Part shown: positions 49,230 to 59,354 of the stretch, piece after piece
How the letters are laid out: each line of letters opens with the position of its first letter
Numbering within the stretch: the stretch's first letter is position 1
Source of the DNA: Sambucus nigra
Taxonomy: Eukaryota; Streptophyta; Magnoliopsida; Dipsacales; Adoxaceae
DNA: 64,000 bases
Reading direction: 5' to 3'
Assembly (NCBI GenBank): GCA_949130495.1
Contig: OX422220.1
Span: 125,743,268-125,807,267 of the forward strand
Translations under genes and position numbers: made by a program
The notes under the pieces: generated by a model
Told to the model about the DNA's origin: nothing
Database searches by the model: none
What the model saw: only the letters and a program-made list of their open reading frames with translations

Positions 49230-50333
49230 TCCCTCTGGACAATCCTGGCGCCTATGGCTATTCTTTCCGCATCCGAAACATCGGTCTCTGAAGTTACCTC
49301 CCCTCTGACCCTGCTGACCACGGCCCTGCTGGCCGTTACCACCCCGCCACTGGCCCTGATGAAAACGCTGTTGGCCCGGTTGGCCCCGGTGCTGACCCTG
49401 CTACTGTCGGTGTTGGCATTGCTGGCCCTGCCTATAATCCCCAAATCCCTGCCTGGAATCACCTGATCGGAAGCGCTTGGCAGGGTCCCCCTGATGGGAA
49501 CTCTGCTCGTGCTGACGAGTTTGTCCCTGGGATGCTGGTGCTCCACTAGCACTACTACCCCCGGTCCTGCCCTGCTGGCTGAACTCTCCTGCTCGCTTGC
49601 TTCCCTGCAGATGGAAGCGGTGATACTGGCAATGTAGTAAAGCAGCATTGAGTACATCAGTGAAAGTACTCAGAGATAGATTCCCTATAAGGTGCTAACG
49701 GATCCTCCAAGCTAACCCGTCCACAAACAACATTATCTTCTTACCCTCAGTGGGTGCCTCATCTGGCACTATGGTGAGAAGTCTCGTGAACTCCTCCTCA
49801 TACTCAACAACGGTAGAATTCTCCTGCTTCAAGTTCAGTAATTTTCGCCTCATCTCAGTCTGCACGGCGGGTGGAAAGTACTTGCGGTCAAATCGCTCCC
49901 AGAATGACTGAATCGGGATCGTATCTATCTCCTCCAAGGTGGTGGTGGACTCCCACCACTGCAAAGCGACCCCCACCAGCTTAAAGGAAGCCAACAACTG
50001 TTTTTGCACGTCTGTGCACTCATACATACGAAGATGCTGCTGGATATCTTTCTTCCATTGGCTGACGATGATGATATCTGAACTACTAGAGAACTCAGGG
50101 GGATGCGCCTTCTGAAAGGCATCCCTAACCCGCTCCCATGCAGATGGAAGCTATGCAGGTACTGGCGCCACTACCTGAATCTGGGGTGGAGCCTGCTGTA
50201 CCACCGCTAGCGCGGCATTCACCGCCTGAGCCACAATAACGGCTACCTCATTAGCATTCATCGTACCCTGTGCCGGAGCTGCTGGTTGCTCGGCTTGGGC
50301 ACGCCTATCCTTTGGTGCACGCCTCGGAGGCAT
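49230..50333 (-). pseudogene. gag of element B
   Basis: Starts MPPRRAPKDRR at 50333. It contains the gag core (LLASFKLVGVALQWWES, FWERFDRKYFPP, EEFTRLLTIVPDEA) and the zinc knuckle CFGCGKNSHRRQDC near 49240-49280 (C-x2-C-x4-H-x4-C). In-frame stops at 50151 and 49695. A Gln/Gly-rich linker precedes the knuckle. Plus-strand open frames here (49046-49466) are shadows. Confidence 0.85.
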
Positions 50334-50499
50334 CTGAAATGTGAAGAACTTTATTAGTCTACAGTTATTATTAAATCTCAAATAGCTGAAGACGTAAACG
50401 TAAAAGTAAGAATACAACAATACAAAAATAGGGCTCTATAGCAAAAATGTTAAGCTGAAAGCGAAATAAGCCGTACAGATCCTAAGGACACTAGAACCT

Positions 50500-50516
50500 G
50501 ATGCTCTGATACCACC
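50500..50516 (-). other. Primer binding site of element B
   Basis: The reverse complement of the sequence ending at 50513 reads TGGTATCAGAGC, complementary to initiator-Met tRNA, three bases inside the 5' LTR end GGTGTCACA. It confirms the minus orientation. Confidence 0.85.
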
Positions 50517-53270
50517 TGTGACACCCCGCCTGATTAAATACCGGACGATCACTCCTTTATTATATTAAAATCAAGGTGAACAGTTGGTTCATTCTTAGCA
50601 TCACTGTCGTAAAAATAACTTTTCCAATTTAAACACCCTAATTAATTAAGCTAAGTGTCAAAACCATTTTTAGACATTACTTTCCAAATTTTATTTTACA
50701 AACCAAGATTTAAATATTTACAACAATACAATATTAAAGAATCACACCACAATTATCCTGGAACATACAATCCAACTAAATTACACATTCAACAACTAGA
50801 TCCCAACATTAAAACTTAAAGTAAAACATCCAGACAGTAATAAATTCCAAAGTGACAATACTAGAAATAAATGAATCACAATGTCCAATAAAACAAATGG
50901 ATAATGGAAACGGGCGACACATGCCCAACCGAATAAATAAGCTAGGAGTGGAATCAAATAAATGAGTCGTCTAAGCAAGATGCCTGCAACTCCCATCTAA
51001 GTTGCATCGCGTTCCTTCCAAATGATCCTACGCAAGACGCCCCTGTGGCTGGGCACCTGTAATATATACATATATATACAAGAGAGAAAGGAAAAAGAAA
51101 CGGGTAAGAGCCCGATAGTGTAAATGATTTAAAATTTGTTTAGCAAGTATTTAAAATGTTTACAGGCCAATGTAACAACATATTAGTGCGGCACTCTCTT
51201 GAGGAATTCTCACATCTCTTCTAATGTGCACGCCTATCGCACTAATCTTCCCAACGGATTATCTTATCTTATATCGCACTAATCTTCCCAATGGTTTAAC
51301 TTATCTTAGGTTACTCGTAAGATTTAAAACCGAACAATATAATTGTTTAAGAGGATAATTTCATTTGATCACAAAGTACTCATTTAAATCTTATTTACTA
51401 ATAAAGTTTCCAGTGTTCCATTATACTTTTCAAAACAAGTATTTCCAAATTGAAGTCAAGATTCATTTCTTACTTACCATTAGCACAGTATGAAATTTCA
51501 AATTTCAGAATTTAATATATATATATTAAATACTCGTATAATATATATATTCTAACAACACCCCACATAAAAATTATGGTGCGGGCATACTCTGCTATCC
51601 AATCTCCGTATCACTCGTACTAAGGGAAATACAAGTTTGGAATCACTCTCGAGCTGTATTAACACATACACAAACAATATTGAGGCAAATCATAGATTCC
51701 AAGTCTCTAAGAGGTCAGTACATACCCCCACGTCTCTTAGGACCGTCTGACCATCGATCAGATAGCCTGTACCAAGGATATCTATCTTCTAGGTTACAAG
51801 TCAATATCCCCCATAAAGGTCCCATCGAGATAAGACTGTCCCAGCGCGGTAACCTCAGGGATAGCAAGTAGCGCGGGCATGATTTTCACATGTATATAAT
51901 ATATGCATACACACAGTCATATAAATATATTACTTTTATCATATCAATTTAGGTTCATCCCATAACCCATAATCACGACATTTATCCTTATTTTCCCTTT
52001 TATTAGTTATCACGTATAACGATTCGTCTCTAACTTTAATTTGAGGGATTATTACTACGTAACACTCATGGACTCTATCCTCCCAAGTGTAAAACACAGT
52101 AGGTATTCATCTATTTTCCATCATAACCATTTTACGTATCTCTCTCTTTAATACAAAATTCCATCGTCCCTTATATAAACACCCCAAAAATGTAAATTTC
52201 GCCTTACATTAAAGGTCTCTTAATCATTAATAAATCCTACTGGTCATATTTATCTCCCAAAATATTTTAATAAGGGTGTTTAAGGAGTATTCTTCATTTA
52301 GAATTAATTCAACTATTTTAAAAAGGAAAATATAAGTCTGCCAGAACGGGTCGATCGATCGAGGGCAGGGGCTCGATCGATTGAACCTTCGATCGATCGA
52401 AGCTCCTGGGTCGAACGGTCGATCAAGCAGGTATGGCGAATTCTGCAGTTAATCAGTTATGGGTTCTATCACACAACCTCATCCAAATCCAGATTTTTCA
52501 TTCCCAATCGCCCAAAAAATTGTACTACTAACAGTATAAACCCATTTTATACATCTTCTACGTAAAGCATGCAAATTTTCATCAATAACCATGGATTAAT
52601 AGGCCAAAAACTCATATTAATCGCAAGAACCCTAGAATTTCTTTATCATAGTTCTAATCAGTCTTTTTCTAGAAATTTCTACTCCTAATTCATCAAAAAT
52701 TCGTGGTTAAGCCTCTACATATGAAGGGGTTTCCAGATTATCATTCAAACCATTTCAACATGCGATTTTCCTATCTCCAACATGGATTTTCTTCTACCAA
52801 ACTCATCCTAATCACCCTAGACTAACATGAACGATGCATTAACGAAAATAAGCAAGATAAATACTTGCCTGGGATTTTCAGAGTTTTGATTTGATGACGA
52901 ATTTGGTGTGGTTGCGTTCCCCGTCGCGCGATCTACGCGTTGGTGGTGGTGGCGGTGCAACCGGATGAATTTTCGGTCTAGAATTTGCTTTGAAAGCTCT
53001 CTCCTTTCCTCTCCTATGTCCGTCAGTTGTATTTGATTTTTTTAACCCTATAAGGCAACCTTAGACATCTGATATAACCCTTGAAATTTCGTGGGTTTAA
53101 TTACCCAAAAATGTAAAATGTCCAAAATGCCCTCCCGGAGTGCTAAATAGGCTTAAAAATGCCCCGAGACCCAAACTAAACCTCCGGGTGTACTTTTCTG
53201 ACTATCTAGACCCTTACAGACACTTTGGCTCACTCAAAACGACCATACGAGCAACTTATAATTTATTCAT
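50517..53270 (-). repeat. 5' LTR of element B, main part
   Basis: Near-identical copy of 42648-45370. It is cut at about 53270 by element C and resumes at 63364-63626. Compared with the other LTR, roughly nine to fifteen bases (TTATTAATT region) are missing at the junction. The palindrome block at 52352-52430 holds one extra unit. Confidence 0.9.
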
Positions 53271-53881
53271 TGTTGTGATGACCCTTTGGTCATAACAACA
53301 AGGGTGCATGGGTGCGATGTAGGGAGGATCCTCATAGATGGGGAAGCTCAACAAATGTGATGTTCTGGCCTTGTTTCAAGAGCTTGGGTCTTATCAGGGC
53401 AAGGTTGGTGCCCTACCATCACCCATTGATAGGCTTCAGTGGTGAGAAGGTACACCCATTGGGCATGTATGAAATGGATGTACGGATGGGAGATGAGTGG
53501 CCTAAGAGGCTGACCAAGAAGATAAACTTTTTTGTTATGGACGAAAATGTCTTCTCGGCCTACAACCTCATCATCGGAAGAGTGTCCCTTAAAGAGTTTG
53601 AAGTTGTGCCGTCGACGGTCCACCAGATGCAAAAATTCCCGACTCCTTATGGGGTAGGGGAAGTGCAAGGGGACCAGACCACGGCGCGGGAATGTTATTT
53701 CAACTCGGCCGAAGAGAGAGAGGCCCCTAAGAGAGCAACCGCCACTTACAGCATTGACACTCTTGATCCCAGAGACGAAACAAAATTGAAGAAGGGCGAG
53801 GCCGCGGAAGAGGTAGAATCCATCGTCCTCAATGAGGACGAGCCGGAAAAAACCGTCCAGGTTGGCAAGGCCCTGGAGTAA
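53271..53881 (+). pseudogene. Protease region of element C
   Basis: The first residues readable are DPLVITTRVHGCDV, then GRILIDG-SSTNVMF: the LIDGGSS active site with one G missing near 53340, a frameshift. It continues FSGEKVHPLGMYEMDV, IGRVSLKEFEVVPSTVHQM, PTPYGVGEVQGDQ, and reaches an in-frame TAA at 53879-53881 that replaces a codon of a frame continuing directly into RT. Confidence 0.85.
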
Positions 53882-55363
53882 GGGATCAAGGAAGAGCTGA
53901 TAAACTTCCTCAGGAGGAAGCAGAGTGTCTTTGCATGGAGTCACGCAAACATGCCTGGTATCGACCCTGAGATCATGACCCACAAGCTCAACGTGGACAG
54001 AGATGCCAGACCTATAAAACAGAGGCGAAGAATCTACTCCAGGGAGAAGTATGAGGTCATCCGGGAAGAGGTGAAGAAGTTGGAAGAGGCCGAGTTCATA
54101 AGAGAGGTTACTTATCCAGAGTGGCTCTCAAATGCAATCATCGTGCCTAAGGCCAATGGAAAGTGGCGGATGTGTGTATATTTCACAGACCTGAACAGGT
54201 CTTGCCCGAAAGACAGCTATCCCTTACCTAGGATAGACCAGATGGTGGATGCAACGGCAGGGCACGAGCTCATGAGTTTCATGGATGCTTATTCAGGTTA
54301 TAACCAAATCTTCATGGATGCCGAAGACTTTGAGAAGACAGCCTTCATTACTGATAAGGGGACGTACTGTTACAAGGTGATGCCCTTTGGTCTGAAAAAT
54401 GCGGGGGCAACGTATCAACGTCTTGTCAATAACATGTTCGAGGAGCAGATAGGTAAGACCATGGAGGTGTATGTGGACGATATGCTAACAAAGAGCCTGA
54501 AAGCATGTACTCACGTAGCGGACCTTGAGAAGACCTTTGATGTCATCGACTCATACAGAATGAAGCTCAACCCAGCGAAGTGTGTCTTCGGGGTAGGAGC
54601 CGGGAAGTTCTTGGGGTTCATCGTTAATCAGAGGGGGATTGAAGCAAACCCTGAGAAGATCAAGGCCTTGCTCGACATGAAGACTCCTAGGAGTATCAAG
54701 GATGTCCAGAGACTCACGGGAAGAGTGGAAGCCCTTAACAGGTTTGTTTCTAGGGCAACGGACAAGTGTCTTCCGTTCTTTAAAGTTTTGAGAAAGGTCT
54801 TCCAGTGGGACGAAGAGTGTGAAAAAGCCTTTGACCAACTCAAGTCCTACTTGGGGTCTCCCTTGTTGCTGTCTCGGCCCATCACGGGGGAGAGATTGTT
54901 TGTGTATCTGGCAGTCTCTGAGTCAGCCATCAGCGCAACCATCGTACGAGAAGAGGATGGAATCCAGAGGCCTGTGTACTTCAACAGTAAGGCCCTTCAA
55001 GGGTCTGAACAAAACTATCCCCGGATGGAGAAGTCGGCTTATGCCCTGATACATGCCTCAAGGAAGATGAAGCCTTACTTTCAAGCTCACTCCATGATAG
55101 TCCTCACCGACTCACCACTAAGGCAGGTTCTGCACAAGCCTGAGAAGTCCGGAAGATTGATGACCTGGGCCATCGAGCTAGGAGAGTATGATCTTACCTA
55201 CCAGCCCAGGACAACCATCAAGGGGCAGGCCCTGGCAGACTTTGTCGCAGAGTTCACTTGGGAAGAGGCCGAGACAGAGAAAGGTTCAGATGACGGAGAA
55301 GAGACGCACCATAGTGTCTTCCGAGATTCGGAAGAGACTGCGCCAAACGTCTTCCGAGGCTGA
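53882..55363 (+). pseudogene. Reverse transcriptase and RNase H of element C
   Basis: The frame is open from after 53881 to TGA at 55361. RT motifs: PKANGKWRMCVYFTDLN, SFMDAYSGYNQ (catalytic Asp at 54284), KVMPFGLKNAGATYQRLVN, VYVDDMLTKS (54470-54499), GKFLGFIVNQRGIE. RNase H: FVYLAVSESAISATIV, QNYPRMEKSAYALIHA, MIVLTDSPLRQVL, ALADFVAEFTWEE. Oddity: the conserved Asp of the CVDFTDLN box (kept in A) is Tyr (54179-54181), a change expected to harm the enzyme. Confidence 0.92.
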
Positions 55364-56197
55364 AAAGAGGTCATCCCAGGAAAAACTCGGAGCAGAGTGG
55401 AAGAGAACGAAGAGGATCGATACCTCTTCAAGAAGGGGGTTATGAGAGAAGGGGTCTTCTCATCAGATGCAGACGTATGGAGCCTCTTCGTTGATGGATC
55501 TTCCTGTGACAGTGGGAGCAGCGCGGGGCTAATACTCTCGGCCCCAGATGGTGCCAACATTGAATACGCCTTGAGATTTAACTTCCAAGCCTCAAACAAT
55601 GAGTCTGAGTATGAGGCCATGATAGCAGGTCTCTTATTGGCAACAACTCTTCGAGTAAAGCGACTCCTGCTTCATAGCGACTCAAGATTGGTTGTCAACC
55701 AAGTGTTGGGGGTATACGAGGCCAAGTACTTGAAAAAGGTAAGAGGATTGCTAGAGTATTTTGAAGAGGCCAAACTGAAGAGAGTGCCGAGACTGAGCAA
55801 CAATCACGCTGATGCGTTGGCAAGGCTGGCCTCAGCAATGAAGACAGATTTGGGAAGGACCATCCCAATCGAAGTCTTAGGAAAGGCAAGCATCGAGGAG
55901 GACGAGGTATGTAGTCCCTGTCACAATGTTAACCTAGGATACTCATGGATGGACCCTCTCGTCAGATACCTAAGAGAGGGGGAGCTACCTGAGTCCAGGA
56001 TGGAAAGGAGGAAGTCGAGATATAGGGCTGCCAAGTTCTCATTGGTAGGAGATGTCTTGTATAAAAAGGGGTTTCTCTTGCCCCTCCTCAGATGTGTGCA
56101 TCCCATGGAAGTATCCCGGGTCTTACAGAAGGTTCATGAGGGCTCTTGCTCTAGCCACATTGGGGGGAGGCCCTTAGCCAAGAGGATCATCACTTAG
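55364..56197 (+). pseudogene. Second (archaeal-type) RNase H of element C
   Basis: The same frame continues after the TGA at 55361. The domain VWSLFVDGSSCDSGSSAGLI, FQASNNESEYEAMIAGLL, LLLHSDSRLVVNQV, VPRLSNNHADALARLAS carries the D-E-D-D residues of RNase H (VDGS, NESEYEA, HSDS, NNHADA). It is followed by the integrase zinc end (HEGSCSSHIGG...) and a TAG at 56195. This extra RNase H is characteristic of Tat elements; the relic of A shows the same start (SLFVYGSS) at 63942. Confidence 0.9.
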
Positions 56198-57167
56198 GGA
56201 TACTGGTGGCCTACCTTGTCTAAGGACGCTGCTGACTATGTGAAGAGGTGTGACAAATGTCAGAGGTTCGCCACTATCCCTCATCAGCCCCATCAGCCTA
56301 TGACGTCAATCTCTTCTCCATGGCCGTTTGCGGTATGGGGAATTGACTTAGTAGGACCTTTGCCAAGAGCAGTCAACAACTATAGATTTTTGATAGTTTC
56401 CATTGAATACTTTTCAAAGTGGGTAGAGGCAGAACCGATGATAACAATTACAGAGCAGAAGACCTTTCAGTTCATCTGGAAAAATATCATATGTAGATAT
56501 GGCCTTCCAAACACGCTCATCTCGGATAATGGGACCCAGTTCAAGAACTCCTCCTTAGAGAAGTATTGCCAAAGTGTGGGGATTAAACAGTTCTTCTCAT
56601 CTCCTGGTCGACCTCAGGCAAATGGCCAGACCGAGGTCACGAATAGGACTATCTTGGATGGAATCAAGAAGAGATTAGAAGATGCGAAGGGGAGATGGAT
56701 AAAAGAGGTCTACGCTGTGCTATGGGCTTACAGGACCACAGCAAGGACACCCACAGGAGAAACCCCATTCATGCTGGCACATGGCTCAGAAGCCGTCATA
56801 CCAACGGAAGTAGGACTACCAACTCATCGGATTCAGACCTACGATCCTGACAGCAATGGGGGAAAGGAGGAGGTTAGACCTGGATCTTATCGAAGAGAGA
56901 AGAGAAGACGCAGAGGTCAGGAAAGCAGCCTACCAGCAGAGGGCAGCGAGATTCTACAATCAAAAGGTGAAGTCAAGACCCATTGCAGTGAGAGACCTAG
57001 TGCTAAAGAAGACCCTACAGAAGACAAACAAGCTACACCCGAACTGGCATGGCCCCTACAAAGTAACAGAAGAGGTTGTGCCCGGCACTTACAGACTAGA
57101 AAACCTAGAAGGAGAACCTTTCACTAACCCATGGAATGCTGACCACCTGAAGAGATATTACATATGA
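56198..57167 (+). pseudogene. Integrase of element C
   Basis: GYWWPTL, VKRCDKCQRF (zinc Cys pair), FAVWGIDLVGPLP (first Asp), LPNTLISDNGTQF (second Asp), SPGRPQANGQTEVTNRTILD (Glu). After about 56850 a one-base change in a G run shifts the frame; the C-terminus is LVLKKTL...LHPNWHGPYKVTEEVVPGTYRLENLEGEP...WNADHLKRYYI ending at 57167. No chromodomain, as expected for Tat. Confidence 0.9.
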
Positions 57168-57283
57168 TGTTGCATAAGATTTGTAATTTGTAAATGTACC
57201 ATCTTATCGAGAAGAGGTTATTAATAAAGATCAGTTTCCATGACAAGTTCTTGTTCCATTCTTAGATCAGAAACATTACATGG
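57168..57283 (+). other. Spacer between pol and the 129-bp array
   Basis: AT-rich 3' untranslated spacer with AATAAAG at 57222-57228, a possible poly(A) signal for a pol transcript. Confidence 0.4.
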
Positions 57284-59218
57284 GGCTAACCTCTTAGGTG
57301 ATGACTTCAGACCCTCAAAACATCACTCGGTGGTGACGAGGTCTCAGCTCAGCCACCTGGGTTAGATCACCTCAGACCCTTAACATCATTAATTTGGTGA
57401 TATTTATGATGAGGATAACCTCTTAGGTGATGACTTCAGACCCTCAAAACATCACTCGGTGGTGACGAGGTCTGAGCTCAGACACCTGGGTTAGAAGACC
57501 TCAGACCCTTAACATCATTAATTTGGTGGTATTTATTATGAGGCTAACCTCTTAGGTGATGACCTCAGACCCTCATAACATCACTCGGTGGTGAGGAAGT
57601 CTGAGCTCAGACACCTGGGTTAGAAGACCTCAAACCCTTAACATCATTAATTTGTTGGTATTTATTATGAGGCTAACCTCTTAGGTGATGACCTCAGACC
57701 CTCATAACATCACTCGGTGGTGATGAGGTCTGAGCTTAGACACCTGGGTTAGATGACCTCAGACCCTTAACATCATTAATTTGGTGATATTTATGATGAG
57801 GCTAACCTCTTAGGTGATGACCTCAGACCCTCATAACATCACTCGGTGGTGATGAGGTATGAGCTCAGACACCTGGGTTAGATGACCTCAGACCCTTAAC
57901 ATCATTAATTTGGTGATATTTATGATGAGGCTAACCTCTTAGGTGATGACCCCAGACCCTCATAACATCACTCGGTGGTGACGAGGTCTGAGCTCAGACA
58001 CCTGGGTTAGATGACCTCAGACCCTTAACATCATTAATTTGGTGATAATTATGATGAGGCTAACCTCTTAGGTGATGACCTCAGACCCTCATAACATCAC
58101 TCGGTGGTGACGAGGTCTGAGCTCAGACACCTGGGTTAGAAGACCTCAGACCCTTAACATCATTAATTTAGTGATATTTATGATGAGGCTAACCTCTTAG
58201 GTGATGACCTCAGACCCTCATAACATCACTCGGTGGTGACGAGGTTTGAGCTCAGACAGCTGGGTTAGAAGACCTCAGACCCTTAACATCATTAATTTGG
58301 TGATATTTATGATGAGGCTAACCTCTTAGGTGATGACCTCAGACCCTCATAACATCACTCGGTGGTGACGAGGTCTGAGCTCAGACACCTGGGTTAGATG
58401 ACCTCAGACCCTTAACATCATTAATTTGGTGATATTTATTATGAGGCTAACCTCTTAGGTGATGACCTCAGACCCTCATAACATCACTCGGTGGTGACGA
58501 GGTCTGAGCTCAGACACCTGGGTTAGAAGACCTCAGACCCTTAACATCATTAATTTGGTGGTATTTATTATAAGGCTAACCTCGTAGGCGATGACCTCAG
58601 ACCCTCATAACATCACTCGGTGGTGACGAGGTCTGAGCTCAAACACCTGGGTTAGATGACCTCAGACCCTTAACATCATTAACTTGGTGATATTTATGAT
58701 GAGGCTAACCTCTTAGGTGATGACCTCAGACCCTCATAACATCACTCGGTGGTGACGAGGTCTGAGCTCAGACACCTGGGTTAGAAGACCTCAGACCCTT
58801 AACATCATTAATTTGGTGGTATTTATGATGAGGCTAAGCTCTTAAGTGATGACCTCAGACCCTCATAACATCACTCGGTGGTGACGAGGTCTGAGCTCAG
58901 ACACCTGGGTTAGATGACCTCAGACCCTTAACATCATTAATTTGGTGATATTTATGATGAGGCTAACCTCTTAGGTGATGACCTCAGACCCTCATAACAT
59001 CACTCGGTGGTGACGAGGTCTGAGCTCAGACACCTGGGTTAGAAGACCTCAGACCCTTAACATCATTAATTTGGTGGTATTTATTATGAGGCTAACCTCT
59101 TAGGTGATGACCTCAGACCCTCATAACATCACTCGGTGGTGACGAGGTCTGTGCTCAGACACCTGGGTTAGAAGACCTCAGACCCTTAACATCATTAATT
59201 TGGTGGTATTTATTATGA
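57284..59218. repeat. Tandem array: 15 units of exactly 129 bp
   Basis: GGCTAACCTCTTAGG (or a one-base variant) recurs at 57284, 57413, 57542 and so on to 59090, then a degenerate 16th start at 59219; every interval is 129 bp. Each unit holds GACCTCAGACCCT, the perfect 14-bp palindrome GTCTGAGCTCAGAC, a second GACCTCAGACCCT, and an AT-rich tail. All six frames contain stops, so it is non-coding. Two linked variants (TTAGATGACC with GGTGATATTTATGATG; TTAGAAGACC with GGTGGTATTTATTATG) alternate irregularly with recombinants. Position in the 3' region of a Tat element matches where such elements are known to carry tandem repeats. Confidence 0.97.
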
Positions 59219-59354
59219 GAACAACATATTAGGTAATGACTTCAGAGCTTAATAGCATTCAGATATAAAAATAAAAGAAGAGATTACATAACATTCAGAG
59301 CTGTTACAAATCACAAGTTCAATTACAAGTTACAAAATAAAAATTTGTTACAAG
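59219..59354. other. 3' flank of the antisense gene
   Basis: AT-rich; on the minus strand it follows the antisense stop codon and presumably holds its 3' UTR. It begins with a decayed start of a further repeat unit. Confidence 0.4.

Noticed and set aside
49046..49466. Plus-strand frames
   Set aside because: Antisense shadows of the Gln/Gly-rich gag linker of element B.
53348..53983. 211-codon minus-strand frame
   Set aside because: Shadow of the protease region of element C, which has clear family motifs on the plus strand.
57284..59218. CRISPR-like or coding array
   Set aside because: Units are contiguous without spacers, eukaryotic context, and stops in all six frames.
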